64,000 nt of DNA from Sulfitobacter sp. (GTDB taxonomy: Bacteria; Pseudomonadota; Alphaproteobacteria; Rhodobacterales; Rhodobacteraceae): assembly GCA_017854855.1 (NCBI GenBank), contig JAFMGZ010000004.1, positions 1 to 64,000 of the forward strand, in the 5' to 3' direction. A model generated the notes under the pieces. The model was not told where the DNA came from. It was given only the letters and a program-made list of their open reading frames with translations, and did not search any database. Positions 39,919 through 48,067 of this stretch are shown one piece after another (positions within the stretch are counted from its first letter, which is position 1; every line of letters starts with the position of its first letter). The position numbers and the translations under genes are program-made.

Positions 39919-40728
39919 ATGCAAACTGCACAGCACAACAGCACAAGTCAAAGCGATGTGATGGACCCCAGCCGGGCCAGCACCTTTCAGACAACTTTGG
40001 GTCATGCCCCGACAATCGGCGTAGGTGATGCGCTGCCGCCCTTCTTTCACCAGCTCTATTTCTGGACGCCGGAACCGCCGACGCATCTGGGCCGGGACGG
40101 CCATCCCAAAGTGGGCGGTTTGATCCCTGACATGGGCCTGCCCCGGCGGATGTGGGCGGCGGGGCGCATGGCGTTCCACGCGCCTCTGCGGGCCGGTATT
40201 GCCGCCACGCGCAGCACGGTTTGCGAAAGCCATCAGCGCAAGGAGGGACGCAGCGGCCCCTTGGGGTTTGTCACCCTGCGCCACGATGTCGTGCAGGACG
40301 GTGTGGCCTGCCTGACTGAATGGCAGGACCTTGTGTACCGCGAAGACCCGCAGCCGGATGCCCCCAAACCCACACCGCCACGGGCGCGGATGGATGAGGA
40401 CTACAGCCAGCAGATGGCATTCTCATCCACCTTGCTGTTTCGCTATTCCGCGCTGACGTTCAACGGGCACCGCATCCACTATGATCTGGATTATGCCCGC
40501 GATATCGAAGGCTATGAGGGCCTTGTGGTACATGGCCCCTTGCTGGCGCAGATGCTGATGCTGATGGCTGAAAAACACCTTGGGCCGCTCAAGGCGTTTC
40601 AATTCCGCGCCACGGCACCCTTGATGCATTTTGAGACAGCCAGTTTTTGCATGAAAGGCAACGATCTTTGGGTCCGGGGCCCGGATGGCCGCCAATCCAT
40701 GACAGCACATGCCGAGGGCCGCCGCTAA
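39919..40728 (+). CDS. FAS1-like dehydratase / mesaconyl-C4-CoA hydratase-like (MaoC-type) protein
   Basis: A 269-residue protein with two hot-dog domains. The motif LPPFFHQLYFWTPEP and GRDGHPKVGGLIP at the N-terminus and YEGLVVHGPLLAQMLM in the second domain match proteins named mesaconyl-C4-CoA hydratase or yeast HTD2-like (FAS1-like dehydratase). It should hydrate or dehydrate an acyl thioester; the substrate is not determined here. The ATG at 39919 leaves a short leader before the conserved region; an ATG at 39961 is possible. Its stop overlaps by four bases the 3' end of the convergent FAD oxidoreductase. Confidence 0.78.
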   Translation: MQTAQHNSTSQSDVMDPSRASTFQTTLGHAPTIGVGDALPPFFHQLYFWTPEPPTHLGRDGHPKVGGLIPDMGLPRRMWAAGRMAFHAPLRAGIAATRSTVCESHQRKEGRSGPLGFVTLRHDVVQDGVACLTEWQDLVYREDPQPDAPKPTPPRARMDEDYSQQMAFSSTLLFRYSALTFNGHRIHYDLDYARDIEGYEGLVVHGPLLAQMLMLMAEKHLGPLKAFQFRATAPLMHFETASFCMKGNDLWVRGPDGRQSMTAHAEGRR

Positions 40729-41762
40729 AGGTTGTCCTCGACGCGGAAACCGTCGGGGATCATGTCTGCCCCCTCCAACATCAGATCCGCCATGACATGG
40801 GCCACCTTGGGTGCCATGCCAAAGCCGATCTTGAACCCGCCATTGGCGATGAAATGCCCCGCACGATCCGGCCAGGCCCCCAACATCGGCGCGCGGCTGC
40901 GGGATCTGGGGCGCACCCCTGCCCAGCGGTCGATCACGGGCGCATCCGCCAGCGCCGGCACGGCCTTGCGGGCGGCAGCGATGACGTCATCCAGCTGTGC
41001 ATCCGTGCCGGTAGCCGAGGCATAGTCCCGCTCCGAGGTGGAGCCGATGGCGACAGTGCCATCGCCGTGCGGGATGATATGGACCCCGCCGGCAAACAGT
41101 TGCGGCAGCCCGCGCGCGTCATGGTCCAGCAAGGCGGCCTGACCTTTGACGCCGTTGCCCATGCTGCGCCGGTGCATGGCGGTCATTTCCGCCAGCCCGG
41201 CCACGCCCGTGGCCCACAGGACCGCACCAGCATCAGGCGCATCTGCCACGATATTCACCCCCTTTGCCACCAGCGCCCTGACCAGCGCGTCACAGGCCCG
41301 GCGCGGATGGATCAGACCGCTGAGCGTGTCGCGGATCAGATGGCCACTGGGGCTGAGCGGCTCCCAGGCGGTGCCCTGGGCCGGGATCACCTCCCATATG
41401 GCCTTGTCCTGCCAGTGTTCGGCAGCGGTCTGTATCCGGCCCCTTGCCAGCGCCATTGCGTGATCGTCCTGAATGGGCTGCAAACGCCCCTTGCGCTGGT
41501 AGCCGGACGTGCCGCCGCCCGCCTCTTCGACCTCGGCCCAGAACCCGCCTGCCATCAGCAGACTGTCGAGCTGGAATGCCTTTTTGGGGTTCCAGTTCTC
41601 GGGGACATGAGGGGCCAGGGCCCCTACGATCCCGCCGCTGCTGCCAGCGGCCGGGCCGTTCGGGTCAACCAGTTGCACCCGTGCACCGCGTTGCGTTGCC
41701 ACCCAGGCAACAGACAGGCCAAAGATACCCGCCCCGCGCACTGTCAGATCGATGCTTGCCAA
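40725..41762 (-). CDS. FAD-dependent oxidoreductase (MnmC C-terminal domain-like)
   Basis: A 345-residue flavoprotein of the DAO family. The N-terminal FAD loop is VRGAGIFGLSVAW, with GSSGGIVGALAPHVPE, a stretch resembling the one in the oxidase half of MnmC, and the C-terminal FAD contact GHFIANGGFKIGFG. In E. coli, the MnmC oxidase half removes the carboxymethyl group from cmnm5s2U34 of tRNA, and MnmD then methylates the product. MnmD is encoded 53 bases away in the opposite direction, so this is probably the separate oxidase; a D-amino acid or glycine oxidase remains possible. Confidence 0.72.
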   Translation of the reverse strand: MASIDLTVRGAGIFGLSVAWVATQRGARVQLVDPNGPAAGSSGGIVGALAPHVPENWNPKKAFQLDSLLMAGGFWAEVEEAGGGTSGYQRKGRLQPIQDDHAMALARGRIQTAAEHWQDKAIWEVIPAQGTAWEPLSPSGHLIRDTLSGLIHPRRACDALVRALVAKGVNIVADAPDAGAVLWATGVAGLAEMTAMHRRSMGNGVKGQAALLDHDARGLPQLFAGGVHIIPHGDGTVAIGSTSERDYASATGTDAQLDDVIAAARKAVPALADAPVIDRWAGVRPRSRSRAPMLGAWPDRAGHFIANGGFKIGFGMAPKVAHVMADLMLEGADMIPDGFRVEDNL

Positions 41763-41815
41763 GTCATTCTCCTTCGCCCATTGCTTGGGCCAGACCTTCC
41801 ATACGCGGTGTTGAG

Positions 41816-42490
41816 ATGCAGAACCAGTCGGATCAGATCGTCTGGCGGGACGGGGACATTCCTGTCTCTACCCTGTTTGATGATCCATTCTTCAGTCTTG
41901 AGGATGGCGTGGCAGAAACAAGCCATGTCTTTCTGGCGGGAAATGACCTGCCCGCGCGGTTTTGCGCAGGGTTTCAGATTGCCGAACTTGGCTTTGGCAC
42001 TGGGTTGAACCTGTTGGTGGTCTGGGATGCCTGGACCCGGTCAGGGCAGGACGGCCCGCTGCAGTTTACCAGTTTTGAGGCCTTTCCGATGGCACCTGCC
42101 GATATGGCACGGGCGCATCAGGCCTTTCCGGCCTTTGACGGCAAGCGCGATCTGCTGGGCAGGGTCTGGCGCGGCCAGGGCGGGCGGATTGATCTGCCGG
42201 GACTGACATTGGATGTTGTGATCGGCGACGCCCGCCAGACCCTGCCGGAGTGGCAGGGGGCGGCGGATGCCTGGTTTTTGGACGGGTTTTCGCCCGCCAA
42301 GAACCCCGAACTGTGGTCGCCAGAGTTGATGGGCGAGGTTGGCCGGCACACCGTCGCGGGGGGCAGTGCGGCCACCTATACGGCGGCTGGTTTTGTACGG
42401 CGCGGATTGGCTGACGCAGGGTTTGACGTAACCCGTGTGGCGGGATATGGCCGCAAAAGACATATGACCCGTGCAGGGATGCCCCAATGA
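41816..42490 (+). CDS. mnmD: tRNA 5-methylaminomethyl-2-thiouridine methyltransferase MnmD
   Basis: A 224-residue SAM-dependent methyltransferase of the DUF752 type, the size expected for a stand-alone MnmD. The SAM loop is ELGFGTGLNLL and the diagnostic motif is WFLDGFSPAKNPELW. It carries out the last step of mnm5s2U34 formation in the wobble position of tRNA. The start at 41816 (MQNQSDQIVWRDGDIPVS) is the family N-terminus; the frame is open 124 codons upstream on the antisense of the FAD gene. It overlaps the next gene (ATGA). Confidence 0.9.
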   Translation: MQNQSDQIVWRDGDIPVSTLFDDPFFSLEDGVAETSHVFLAGNDLPARFCAGFQIAELGFGTGLNLLVVWDAWTRSGQDGPLQFTSFEAFPMAPADMARAHQAFPAFDGKRDLLGRVWRGQGGRIDLPGLTLDVVIGDARQTLPEWQGAADAWFLDGFSPAKNPELWSPELMGEVGRHTVAGGSAATYTAAGFVRRGLADAGFDVTRVAGYGRKRHMTRAGMPQ

Positions 42491-43365
42491 CCCAAAGCAA
42501 TAACATCCCCCTGGGCATTGGCCTGATGGTGGCCACGACTTTGGTCTTTGCGGTGCAGGACGGGCTGTCGCGGCATCTGGCGTCTGAGTATAACGTTTTG
42601 ATGGTTGTGATGATCCGCTATTGGTTCTTTGCGGCCTTCGTGATTGCGATTGCGCGGCGCAAGGCCGGTGGGATCAGGGCGGCGGCCAAGACATCGCAGC
42701 CGATCCTGCAATCTGTCCGGGGCCTGCTGTTGGCGGCCGAGATTTGCGTCATGGTTGTGGCCTTCACCATCCTGGGGCTGGTGGAAAGCCATGCGGTCTT
42801 TACCTGCTATCCGCTGCTGGTTGCAGCGCTATCAGGACCGGTGCTGGGCGAGAAAGTCGGCTGGCGGCGCTGGGCGGCGATCGGGGTCGGTTTCATCGGG
42901 GTGCTGATCATTCTGCAACCTGGGATGAATGTGTTTGATCCGGCAGCGGCAATACCGTTGCTGGCGGCGGCGATGTTTGCCTTTTACGGTTTGCTGACGC
43001 GCTATGTGGCACGCGAGGATTCCACCGCGACCAGCTTTTTCTGGACCGGTGTCACCGGTTCCATCGCGATGACATGCGCGGGCGTATGGTTTTGGGAACC
43101 GATGAGCAGTACCGACTGGCTGTTCATGGGCTGTCTGTGCATCACAGGGGTGACGGGCCATTGGCTGCTGATTAAATGTTACGAGGTGGCAGAGGCCAGC
43201 GCGGTGCAACCCTTTGCCTATCTGCAACTGGTCTTTGCCGCGATCATCGGCATCAGCCTGTTTGGCGAAACGGTCAGAACCAATGTGGCGATAGGGGCTG
43301 CATTGATCGTCGCGGCAGGCCTATTCACCTTTTGGCGCGAACGCATTCAACGTGCTGCCAACTAA
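42487..43365 (+). CDS. EamA-family (DMT) transporter
   Basis: A 292-residue inner-membrane carrier with about ten membrane helices arranged as two EamA repeats (about residues 8-140 and 150-290). The first repeat begins LGIGLMVATTLVFAVQDGLSR, and the helix pattern of the second ends with AIGAALIVAAGLFTFW. It should export or import a small metabolite; the substrate is unknown. It begins in an ATGA overlap with mnmD. Its last 45 bases overlap the 3' end of the convergent slt gene. Confidence 0.88.
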   Translation: MTQSNNIPLGIGLMVATTLVFAVQDGLSRHLASEYNVLMVVMIRYWFFAAFVIAIARRKAGGIRAAAKTSQPILQSVRGLLLAAEICVMVVAFTILGLVESHAVFTCYPLLVAALSGPVLGEKVGWRRWAAIGVGFIGVLIILQPGMNVFDPAAAIPLLAAAMFAFYGLLTRYVAREDSTATSFFWTGVTGSIAMTCAGVWFWEPMSSTDWLFMGCLCITGVTGHWLLIKCYEVAEASAVQPFAYLQLVFAAIIGISLFGETVRTNVAIGAALIVAAGLFTFWRERIQRAAN

Positions 43366-45294
43366 CTCCTGGGTGAAGGGGATGGGCAGGGGCGTCAGCC
43401 CAAGCCGGGCGCGGTAGACGGGCAGGCTTTCGGTGACGCGCATGATGTAGTTTTGCGTTTCGCGAAAAGGTACCATTTCGATCCAGTCGACAATGTCGAT
43501 ATCGCCCCGGCGCGGATCGCCGTAGTCTTCTATCCAGCGCGGCGGCCGCGAGGGCCCTGCGTTATAGGCCGCTGACACCATCACCACATTCCCCTCAAAC
43601 CGCCCCGCCATCTGCGACAGATAGGTGGCCCCCAGTCTGGCATTATAATCTGGATCGGCGGTAAGACGGGTTTCGCTGTGCCCATCGGTCAGGTCGAGGT
43701 CACGGGCCACATCCCTGGCCGTGGCGGGCATGACCTGCATCAGACCCAGCGCGCCAACGCCACTGCGGACGACCGGGTCGAATTCGCTTTCGCGTCTGGC
43801 GATGGCCAGTATCATTTCGGGGGCCATGGGCAGATCCAGCTCGATCATCGGATGCAGTGGGTAATAGGGGGCGGCAATGGTCAGCCCGCGCCGCGCCGCA
43901 CGTTTGCCGATCATCACAGCCAGATGCGGCTGATCCATGTCGATCGCGGCCTGCCCCAAAAGGGCCAGATCCTCTGACACCAGCTGATCCGCGAGATGGG
44001 TCCAGAAACGCTCGGCCAGACTGATCTCTCCTGAGGCTTGCAGCAGCAGGCCCGCCTCGAACAGGGGGTCGCGGACCATCGGGGTGCTGCGCCAGTCCTC
44101 AAGCGGGGCTGTGCCTGCAAGGCTGCTATCAAAGGGCAGGCCCGCCCGTTCGGCGGCCAGCAAACCATAAAAGGACGTCTGATAGGTGGCCGCCTCTGCA
44201 TAGGCTTTTGCCGCCTCTGCGGGCTTGCCCATCGCTTCCAGGGCGCGGCCCTGCCAATAGCCTGTGCGCCCCTCAGAGATAGGCGATTGGACTTCGCGGT
44301 CATGGCTGAGGAAATGTTTATAGGCGGTGGCTGGATCATTCAGAAACCGCAGGGCGATATAGCCCGAAAGCCACTCAAGATCGGCGAAATTCGACCCGCT
44401 TTGCAAAAAATGGCTAGAGGCCATCAGGTAGGCCCGCCGGGCATCGCCGCTTCGCATTTCATCCCTTGCCAGGGCACGGCGGCGGTTGGCCCATGCTTCG
44501 GGCCTGCCCAATGCCTCGGGGCTGGTGGATTGATCCAGCAAGAGTTCCTTGGCCGTATCGGTCAATCCCTTGCGGATGCGCCATTCAAAACGGTCTGCTT
44601 GCAGGCCGGGATCGGTGGATTGCGGTGCTGGCAGGGCGTTGATCAATCCGTTCACATCACTCTGGCGCAGTTGCAGGGCGATGCGGGCCTCTGCCAGGGC
44701 GACCTCTGCGGGGCTGACCAGGTCAAACATCTGGCGGGCAGGGCCGTGTTCACGCGCCCAAAGCAATGCATCTAGCCGTGCGCCGTGATGGGGGCGCAGC
44801 AATGCGCCGTGGGCCGCCAGAAACGCGGATTGCGCATCGGCATCCATCGGCATCATGCGCCATGCCAGAACCAGATTTGCCTGCGCCTCGCCGGTCTGGC
44901 CTGTGCGCGTTAGGGCCGCAGCATGGGCCAGAACACCTGCGGGGGTTTGCGGCTTTCGCGGGCCGAAAAAGTCGATGATGGTGGCGTCATCGCGCGCGAT
45001 CACGCTGTCTTCGGCCTGTCGGCGCAGATAGGTTTCGCCGGGCCAGTCGGGGCGGCGATCCAGAAAGGCGCGGGCCTGATCAAATGTGCCACGCCCCGTG
45101 CGCAGCCAGTGCCATTCGATGACATCGGCGGCCACCGGCCCGTCGCGGGCGGCAATCCGCCGGGCAGTGTCCCAGTTTCCATTGCGCATCGCGTCCAAGG
45201 CCCAGCCCAACGGGCGCGGTCGCTCTGCCAGCGCTGGCAGAACGGTGATAAAAACAAGCAGGAGGGCGGTCAGAATCCGTGTCATCGCTTGCAT
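43321..45294 (-). CDS. slt: soluble lytic murein transglycosylase
   Basis: A 657-residue exported protein. A signal peptide (LLLVFITVLPALA) is followed by a long helical superhelix with TPR-like repeats (about residues 40-470) and a C-terminal SLT domain (about residues 480-640) with the catalytic glutamate in ARRESEFDP, then GALGLMQVMPATA and SAAYNAGP. It cleaves peptidoglycan glycan strands to 1,6-anhydromuropeptides. Two ATGs exist, 45294 and 45285, neither well spaced from the AGGA. The 3' end overlaps the EamA gene by 45 bases. Confidence 0.92.
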   Translation of the reverse strand: MQAMTRILTALLLVFITVLPALAERPRPLGWALDAMRNGNWDTARRIAARDGPVAADVIEWHWLRTGRGTFDQARAFLDRRPDWPGETYLRRQAEDSVIARDDATIIDFFGPRKPQTPAGVLAHAAALTRTGQTGEAQANLVLAWRMMPMDADAQSAFLAAHGALLRPHHGARLDALLWAREHGPARQMFDLVSPAEVALAEARIALQLRQSDVNGLINALPAPQSTDPGLQADRFEWRIRKGLTDTAKELLLDQSTSPEALGRPEAWANRRRALARDEMRSGDARRAYLMASSHFLQSGSNFADLEWLSGYIALRFLNDPATAYKHFLSHDREVQSPISEGRTGYWQGRALEAMGKPAEAAKAYAEAATYQTSFYGLLAAERAGLPFDSSLAGTAPLEDWRSTPMVRDPLFEAGLLLQASGEISLAERFWTHLADQLVSEDLALLGQAAIDMDQPHLAVMIGKRAARRGLTIAAPYYPLHPMIELDLPMAPEMILAIARRESEFDPVVRSGVGALGLMQVMPATARDVARDLDLTDGHSETRLTADPDYNARLGATYLSQMAGRFEGNVVMVSAAYNAGPSRPPRWIEDYGDPRRGDIDIVDWIEMVPFRETQNYIMRVTESLPVYRARLGLTPLPIPFTQELVGSTLNAFAPKGE

Positions 45295-45420
45295 TTCCTA
45301 TGGGCAAAGGGCTAGAGCCTTGCAGCATATCTGATAGGTCGGCGCAATCAAATCACATCGCCGTCCTTGATCCGTCCCCGCCAGGCATTCCGCCTGCCAG
45401 CACAATAAAGGAGCGTGCAC

Positions 45421-46296
45421 ATGTTAAAAGGCTCAATGCCTGCCCTCGTCACGCCGTTTCGCAACGGCGAGCTGGATCTGGAGACGCTGAAAAAACTTGT
45501 AGAATGGCATATTGGCGAAGGGTCCGATGGTCTGGTGCCGGTGGGCACCACCGGCGAATCCCCGACCCTGACGCACCGCGAGCACGAGATAGTCGTGGAA
45601 GAAGTGGTCAAGGCCGTCGCAGGGCGCATTCCGGTGGTGGCCGGTGCCGGTTCCAACAACACCGTTGAGGCGATTCGCCTGGCACGCCATGCGGAAAACG
45701 TAGGTGCTGATGCCATCCTGGTCGTGACACCCTATTACAACAAGCCCACGCAGCGTGGCCTGATTGCACATTTCACCGCGATCCATGACGCCTGTGCCCT
45801 GCCGATCGTGATTTACAACATACCCCCCCGCTCTGTGATCGACATGACGCCCGCGACCATGGGTGAACTGGCCAAACTGCCACGGATCGTTGCGGTCAAG
45901 GACGCGACGGGCGATCTGGCACGTGTCAGCATGCAGCGCATGGCTTGCGGCCCGGATTTCATCCAGCTGTCTGGCGAAGACCCAACGGCGCATGGTTTCA
46001 ACGCCCAGGGCGGTGTCGGTTGTATCTCTGTCACCGCGAATGTCGCGCCCAAGCTGTGCAGTCAGCTGCAGGCGGCCTGTGCCGCAGGCGATTATGCCAA
46101 GGCGCTTGAGATCCAGGACCGTTTGATGCCCTTGCACAAGGCCATCTTTACAGAGCCGGGTCTGGTTGGCGTGAAATATGCCATGTCCCGTCTGGGTCTG
46201 TGTTCAGAAGAGGTGCGCCTGCCGCTGACCGGCCTGCTGGACGAGACCAAGGCACTGCTGGATGACGCATTGCGTCATGCGGGTCTGTTGGACTGA
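45421..46296 (+). CDS. dapA: 4-hydroxy-tetrahydrodipicolinate synthase
   Basis: A 291-residue aldolase of the lysine/diaminopimelate pathway, condensing pyruvate with aspartate semialdehyde. It has GTTGESPTL (Thr43-Thr44), [15 protein letters not shown] and the Schiff-base lysine in [16 protein letters not shown] lies seven bases before the ATG at 45421; an in-frame GTG at 45415 is less likely. It stands alone and is convergent with soeC over a palindromic intergenic hairpin. Being beside slt suits a cell-wall link but this may be chance. Confidence 0.95.
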   Translation: MLKGSMPALVTPFRNGELDLETLKKLVEWHIGEGSDGLVPVGTTGESPTLTHREHEIVVEEVVKAVAGRIPVVAGAGSNNTVEAIRLARHAENVGADAILVVTPYYNKPTQRGLIAHFTAIHDACALPIVIYNIPPRSVIDMTPATMGELAKLPRIVAVKDATGDLARVSMQRMACGPDFIQLSGEDPTAHGFNAQGGVGCISVTANVAPKLCSQLQAACAAGDYAKALEIQDRLMPLHKAIFTEPGLVGVKYAMSRLGLCSEEVRLPLTGLLDETKALLDDALRHAGLLD

Positions 46297-46304
46297 AAGA
46301 ACGG

Positions 46305-46330
46305 GTAAGGTGGGGTCAACCCCACCCTAC
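46305..46330. repeat. intergenic palindrome of the GTAAGGTGGG type, copy 2
   Basis: A 7-bp perfect stem (GGTGGGG with CCCCACC, loop TCAA) that extends by three more pairs after one mismatch (GTA/TAC). It lies between the convergent dapA and soeC stops and may act as a terminator for one or both; there is no long T-run. Confidence 0.6.
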
Positions 46331-46339
46331 ACCTTCCTA

Positions 46340-47212
46340 TCAGCGCTTGCCGTAATACAGGCCGACGACATGTTCGGCCTGCGCAAAGAACAGCCAGCGC
46401 GAGGCGAGCACGCCCGCCACATGGGCCAGCACCGCGATCAGGGCAATGAAGTGGTTGAACGGCAGCAGCAGTAAGACCACGGGCAGCACAGCCATCAGAC
46501 CGATTGCGATGACCCGCAGCTTTTGCGCATGTTTGCGCCCGATCACATGGACAAATTCGCGCAGCAGATAATTGGTCCCGGTATGGGGCGGCTCGAACGC
46601 GCGGACCGTGCCGATATTGCCCAGCTGCGTGGCGCTGGCCATATCTGTGCCCGAGGTTGCAAAGGCCTTGTCGCCAATCATCCAGGTGGCCAGCTGGATA
46701 GCCCCGGCAATCACCAATAGTGCAATGGCCCAGGTCACCTGACCGGCCATCAGCGCACCACCAGCGATGCTGATCGACAGGAAATAGGCAGGTGTCAGCG
46801 AGATGTTCCAGCGCGGTATCGTCTTGAGCTGGCCATAGATCATCGCCGTGGTAAAGACCGTGCCGATCGAGAGGATTGCGCCAAGGATGCCCAGCAGCGT
46901 CCAGCGCGCATCGAAAAACACCAGACCCACACCGTAGAGCGCCATGATCACAAGGGCCGCCACCGCGCACCACCCTTCGCGGCTGAGCCAGCTTGAGCGC
47001 CATTGGCTGAAGGCCTTGAGCGCGCGTTCGGGATGGCCCAGGTGGAAGGTCGAGGAGATCAGACCGCCCACCGCCAGCAAATAGGCGATGGTGAAAAAGG
47101 CGAATGCGGTCCAGCCTGTGACGCCGGGAAATCCGAGGCCCAGAAAGAACAACAGGCCAAAGCCAAGGCCGGAGAAGGTGGAAAAGAAGATTACCGAAGG
47201 AGCGGGATGCAT
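46340..47212 (-). CDS. soeC: sulfite dehydrogenase membrane anchor SoeC (DmsC/NrfD-type)
   Basis: A 290-residue membrane protein of about eight helices, of the DmsC/anchor subunit type. The N-terminus (PSVIFFSTFSGLGFGL) and the second region (SSTFHLGHPERALKAFSQWRSSWL, here with a conserved His) follow the DmsC family. In SoeABC this subunit anchors the enzyme to the inner membrane and passes electrons from SoeB to quinone. It begins one base inside the soeB stop. A second large frame of this locus, 46275-47246, is a shadow. It ends the minus-strand taurine/sulfite operon. Confidence 0.88.
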   Translation of the reverse strand: MHPAPSVIFFSTFSGLGFGLLFFLGLGFPGVTGWTAFAFFTIAYLLAVGGLISSTFHLGHPERALKAFSQWRSSWLSREGWCAVAALVIMALYGVGLVFFDARWTLLGILGAILSIGTVFTTAMIYGQLKTIPRWNISLTPAYFLSISIAGGALMAGQVTWAIALLVIAGAIQLATWMIGDKAFATSGTDMASATQLGNIGTVRAFEPPHTGTNYLLREFVHVIGRKHAQKLRVIAIGLMAVLPVVLLLLPFNHFIALIAVLAHVAGVLASRWLFFAQAEHVVGLYYGKR

Positions 47213-47958
47213 CAGATTTTCTCCAGCGCTTTGTCGAGCCAGCCAAGGAAACCCTTGGGTTCAGCGATCACAGGTTCAAGGAAGGGGGCCAAGACGTCGA
47301 ATTCCGGCAGCGCGTCCTTGGGGCGTGGGGGCAGGTATTTGTTCACGGGTTTGGTGCCCTGTTCTGGCATCAGGTCCACACCGCCACGTTCGGCCACCAA
47401 TTGGCTGACCGCGCTGTCAGGATCGCCCAGATCGCCAAAGTGGCGCGCGCCCGCAGGGCAGGTGCGCACGCAGGTCGGCTCGCGGTCGATCTCGGGGAGG
47501 TTTTCGTTATAGATACGGTCCACGCAGAGGGTGCATTTTTTCATCACCTTTTCCTGGGCGTCCATTTCGCGTGCGCCGTAAGGGCAGGCCCAGGCGCAAA
47601 GTCCGCAGCCGATACAATCGCTTTCGTTGACCAGCACGATCCCGTCTTCGACCCGTTTATAGCTGGCCCCGGTGGGGCAGACGGTGACGCAGGGTGCGTC
47701 TTCGCAATGCAGGCAGGATTTCGGGAAGTGGATCAGCTGGGCCTCGCCCTGGGGGGGCTGGACCTCAAAGCTGTGGACACGGTTCAGGAAGGTGCCGGAG
47801 GGTTCGGCACCGTAGGGGTCCTGATCCGACAGGGGCGCGCCGTAGTTTTCGGTGTTCCAGCCTTTGCAGGAGATCACGCAGGCGTGGCAGCCCACACAGG
47901 TGTCCAGGTCGATGACAAGGCCGAGTTTTTTTTCGGTGGTTTGGGGAAGGGTCGTCAT
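47212..47958 (-). CDS. soeB: sulfite dehydrogenase iron-sulfur subunit SoeB
   Basis: A 248-residue four-cluster ferredoxin of the DmsB/PsrB family. The four cysteine groups are C21-x2-C24-x2-C27-x3-C31, CLHCEDAPCVTVC, CIGCGLCAWAC, and CTLCVDR with TCVRTC, enough for four 4Fe-4S clusters. It transfers electrons from SoeA to SoeC. The ATG at 47958 follows AAGGAG at eight bases; the open frame upstream has no family similarity. It is 109 bases after soeA and touches soeC. The absence of a signal peptide agrees with a cytosolic enzyme. Confidence 0.92.
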   Translation of the reverse strand: MTTLPQTTEKKLGLVIDLDTCVGCHACVISCKGWNTENYGAPLSDQDPYGAEPSGTFLNRVHSFEVQPPQGEAQLIHFPKSCLHCEDAPCVTVCPTGASYKRVEDGIVLVNESDCIGCGLCAWACPYGAREMDAQEKVMKKCTLCVDRIYNENLPEIDREPTCVRTCPAGARHFGDLGDPDSAVSQLVAERGGVDLMPEQGTKPVNKYLPPRPKDALPEFDVLAPFLEPVIAEPKGFLGWLDKALEKI

Positions 47959-48067
47959 ATGCGGCGCTCCTTGCTGGTGTTGACTGCGGCTTTGCCGGTG
48001 ATTGAACCCGGGTCGGTGGGGCAGAAGGCGGGCCCTGAAGAGTTTAAGGGGCAAGATGAAGATGGGG

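Noticed and set aside
40647-42008. A 453-residue plus-strand frame
   Set aside because: It is antisense to the FAD oxidoreductase gene and overlaps the mnmD start; both real genes have signatures and the frame has none.
46275-47246. A 323-residue minus-strand frame overlapping soeC
   Set aside because: It lies in another frame over SoeC and reads as proline/arginine-rich, low-information sequence; SoeC in the competing frame has clear family motifs.
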